In this document: positions 62,490 to 64,000 of the stretch, piece after piece
How positions within the stretch are numbered: the stretch's first letter is position 1
How the letters are laid out: the number at the start of each line of letters is the position of its first letter
Origin: Diogma glabrata
Lineage: Eukaryota > Arthropoda > Insecta > Diptera > Cylindrotomidae
Direction of reading: 5' to 3'
Length of the DNA: 64,000 nt
Assembly: GCA_963693315.1 (NCBI GenBank)
Contig: OY856187.1
Coordinates: 118,216,536-118,280,535, forward strand
The notes under the pieces: generated by a model
Database searches by the model: none
The model's input: only the letters and a program-made list of their open reading frames with translations
What the model was told of the DNA's origin: nothing
Program-made: the position numbers and the translations under genes

Positions 62490-62789
62490 AAAAAAAAATT
62501 CACTCCATACCAATTGCTCCATGTTTATAAGTCCTATATTCGTCCCTGTATGGAGTCCTGTTGTCAAGTTTGGGGTGCTGCTTCTGTTTCCATTTTGGCC
62601 CTCTTGGACTCTGTTCAAAAGCGGGCTATACAAATCGTGGGTGATCAAAATTTGACATCAAAACTTGATTCCCTACAACATCGTCGCACTTTTGCTGGCC
62701 TCGTTGTTTTTTACAAATATCGTCATCAACAGTGCTCAGATGAAATCAGCAGCATCATGCCTCAAACTTTTTCAATACATCACGTGTAA
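62490..62789 (+). pseudogene. Non-LTR retrotransposon RT C-terminal fragment
   Basis: The frame reads KKFTPYQLLHVYKSYIRPCM, ESCCQVWGAASVSILALLDS, VQKRAIQIVGDQNLTSKLDS and LQHRRTFAGLVVFYKY. This is the C-terminal region of insect Jockey/CR1-like elements (family recognised from memory). It stops at 62789, after which similarity fades. It lacks the catalytic RT part. It differs in sequence from the fragment at 57880-58625. Confidence 0.85.
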
Positions 62790-63405
62790 CGGGACATTTT
62801 TAACGGTAGCTTTAAATTCATCAAAATTTGATACAATACTTCCCGGATTTAAGTGTGCAAAATTAAATTCACTGCTCATTGAGTTATATGATGATTTTAG
62901 GACAATGTTATCAAATTTAACACTAGAATTCATATTGAAAAAGATTTAGAAAATAATAGACAAATCAGTTTACAGGTTTTCCTTCCCCTTAAAGACTTAA
63001 TTATATATATGTTCAAATAGAATTCAATTTTATCATACAAACAAGCGAAAAACAGATTAAGCTATCAAAATTATACAAAAATATTTATATATAACCAAAA
63101 TAAGATTTATAAGTAGTAACAATAAACTATATCAATTATAGAGAAGAACATAAGTGTCACTTACAATTTTACAAATAATTCAATATTTATCTGAGAACTT
63201 TAAAAAAGAAAATAAATAAATAAATTTTGTATCCAGAATTACACTTTCCACTAAAAACAAACAAATGCACTTTATATTTAATTATTTTAATCTCGTTTTA
63301 CTTAGATAGATTTTTTGGTCTTTTCTTTTTTTAATTTTTTGTGTCACTAGTTTCATTTATTGATTTATTATTTCTACCAACTATAAAAGATAATTCGTTA
63401 TCAAT
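62790..63405. other. Unassigned AT-rich sequence
   Basis: No recognised coding or repeat signal. The first 150 bp may be decayed 3' sequence of the preceding retrotransposon. Confidence 0.35.
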
Positions 63406-63996
63406 TTACGCCGCAAGTTGATATTGTTGAGAAGAAGCGAGTTCAGCTGTTGCGTCATGTAGCTCTTTTTCACTATGAAATACTGTAAAGTTGGGTTGGT
63501 TTAGAAGTTTACAGTAAACTTTTCCATTAAGTATTTTAATGTGTTGAGTTATATTAGCTTTTTTTAATTTATTAGCTAGTTTATTCACTTTATAGTAATC
63601 CGATGTTAGGTTTTGTTGAATGTAGATTCGATAGTTGTCAGTTGTTGCAATGATACGATTAATTGTTAAGTTTTTTGCTGCTCGTAAGTATCGATGAAAA
63701 TAACTATTTTTCTGCATGATAGATGCAAACTTAATGATGATTGGACTTTGACTGCAGCATCGGCACCATCAATATTTCTAGAATCTTCATTACCTGGATC
63801 TGTTGTCCTTCCTCAACGAATACGGTACACTTCTACTGCCGGAAATGTGGAAATCATTGGCTCCGTACTGCTGCTACTTTGGATATTTTGTCCATATTCA
63901 AGAACACTTGAAATAGCAAAATATATTTTCAGGGTATTTTCTGAAGGAGCATAAGGAATCCCGGTAACAACTAATTCAGACTCCTTACGTAATGCA
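63406..63996 (-). pseudogene. Non-LTR retrotransposon ORF1-like fragment
   Basis: The minus frame starts near 63996 with LRKESELVVTGIPYAPSENT, shifts frame, and resumes as SPIIIKFASIMQKNSYFHRY. It continues with NYRIYIQQNLTSDYYKVNKL, NGKVYCKL and FTVFHSEKEL to a TAA at 63406. An ELVVTGIPY-type start, an IxIKF strand and a YIxxNLT C-terminal block are the layout of insect LINE ORF1 proteins with an FP25-like C-terminal domain. They bind the element's RNA. At least one frameshift is present near 63730-63830. The upstream part lies beyond the window. Confidence 0.6.
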
Positions 63997-64000
63997 TCAA

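Overview
This window is eukaryotic, AT-rich, non-coding DNA made almost entirely of transposable elements (TEs). No intact host gene can be recognised. The element families point to an insect, probably a fly (Diptera): an irritans-like mariner, a Penelope-like retroelement (PLE) with a GIY-YIG endonuclease, hAT elements of the zinc-finger MYM type, insect-type non-LTR retrotransposon fragments, and very long (TA)n microsatellites. The species cannot be named from this sequence. One assembly gap of 200 N lies at 26301-26500.

Layout. 1-16.0 kb: a pair of 17-bp inverted termini (1037 and 16005) brackets a region whose core is a PLE composite (4113-12964) lying between two (TA)n arrays. The PLE has three pseudo-LTR copies (one inverted), each with a hammerhead-ribozyme-like core, plus a 5'-truncated tail copy and a longer copy. 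The longer copy's ORF is split by a 4.4-kb hAT element with a perfect 8-bp target duplication. That hAT carries a 77-bp minisatellite, a captured GIY-YIG fragment and a 454-bp MITE inside its transposase. 13.9-15.7 kb is another terminal-inverted-repeat (TIR) element, and 16.9-17.8 kb is a third copy of the MITE with its own insertion.

17.8-23.8 kb is the only long stretch without clear repeats. It holds a weak candidate for two small spliced exons on the minus strand, near 19.6 kb. 23.85-35.65 kb is a chain of elements separated by (TA)n arrays: two apparently identical 2.27-kb non-autonomous hAT elements in inverted orientation, each carrying a nested MITE; a long-TIR foldback with a transposase tail; a pogo-like element with a nearly intact mariner inside it; and two further TIR elements.

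36.6-48.9 kb holds small MITEs, a foldback, a Tc1/IS630-like element whose ends are arrays of 20-21 bp repeats, a dead hAT-type transposase gene, a 2.77-kb palindrome that encodes the same 87-residue ORF on both arms, a degenerate tandem array, and a 600-bp hairpin. 48.85-54.16 kb is a second, longer copy of the 6.1-10.6 kb hAT in reverse orientation, also with a perfect 8-bp target duplication. 54.2-64 kb contains an unassigned stretch, a local duplication, tandem repeats, a probable hAT-like MITE and three non-LTR fragments.

The genes do not form a pathway. All recognisable coding sequences are transposition proteins, and nearly all are broken by frameshifts, stops or insertions. The points of most interest are the ribozyme-bearing PLE ends, the coding palindrome, the (TA)n-bounded TE chain, and the hAT that has taken up a retroelement endonuclease fragment.
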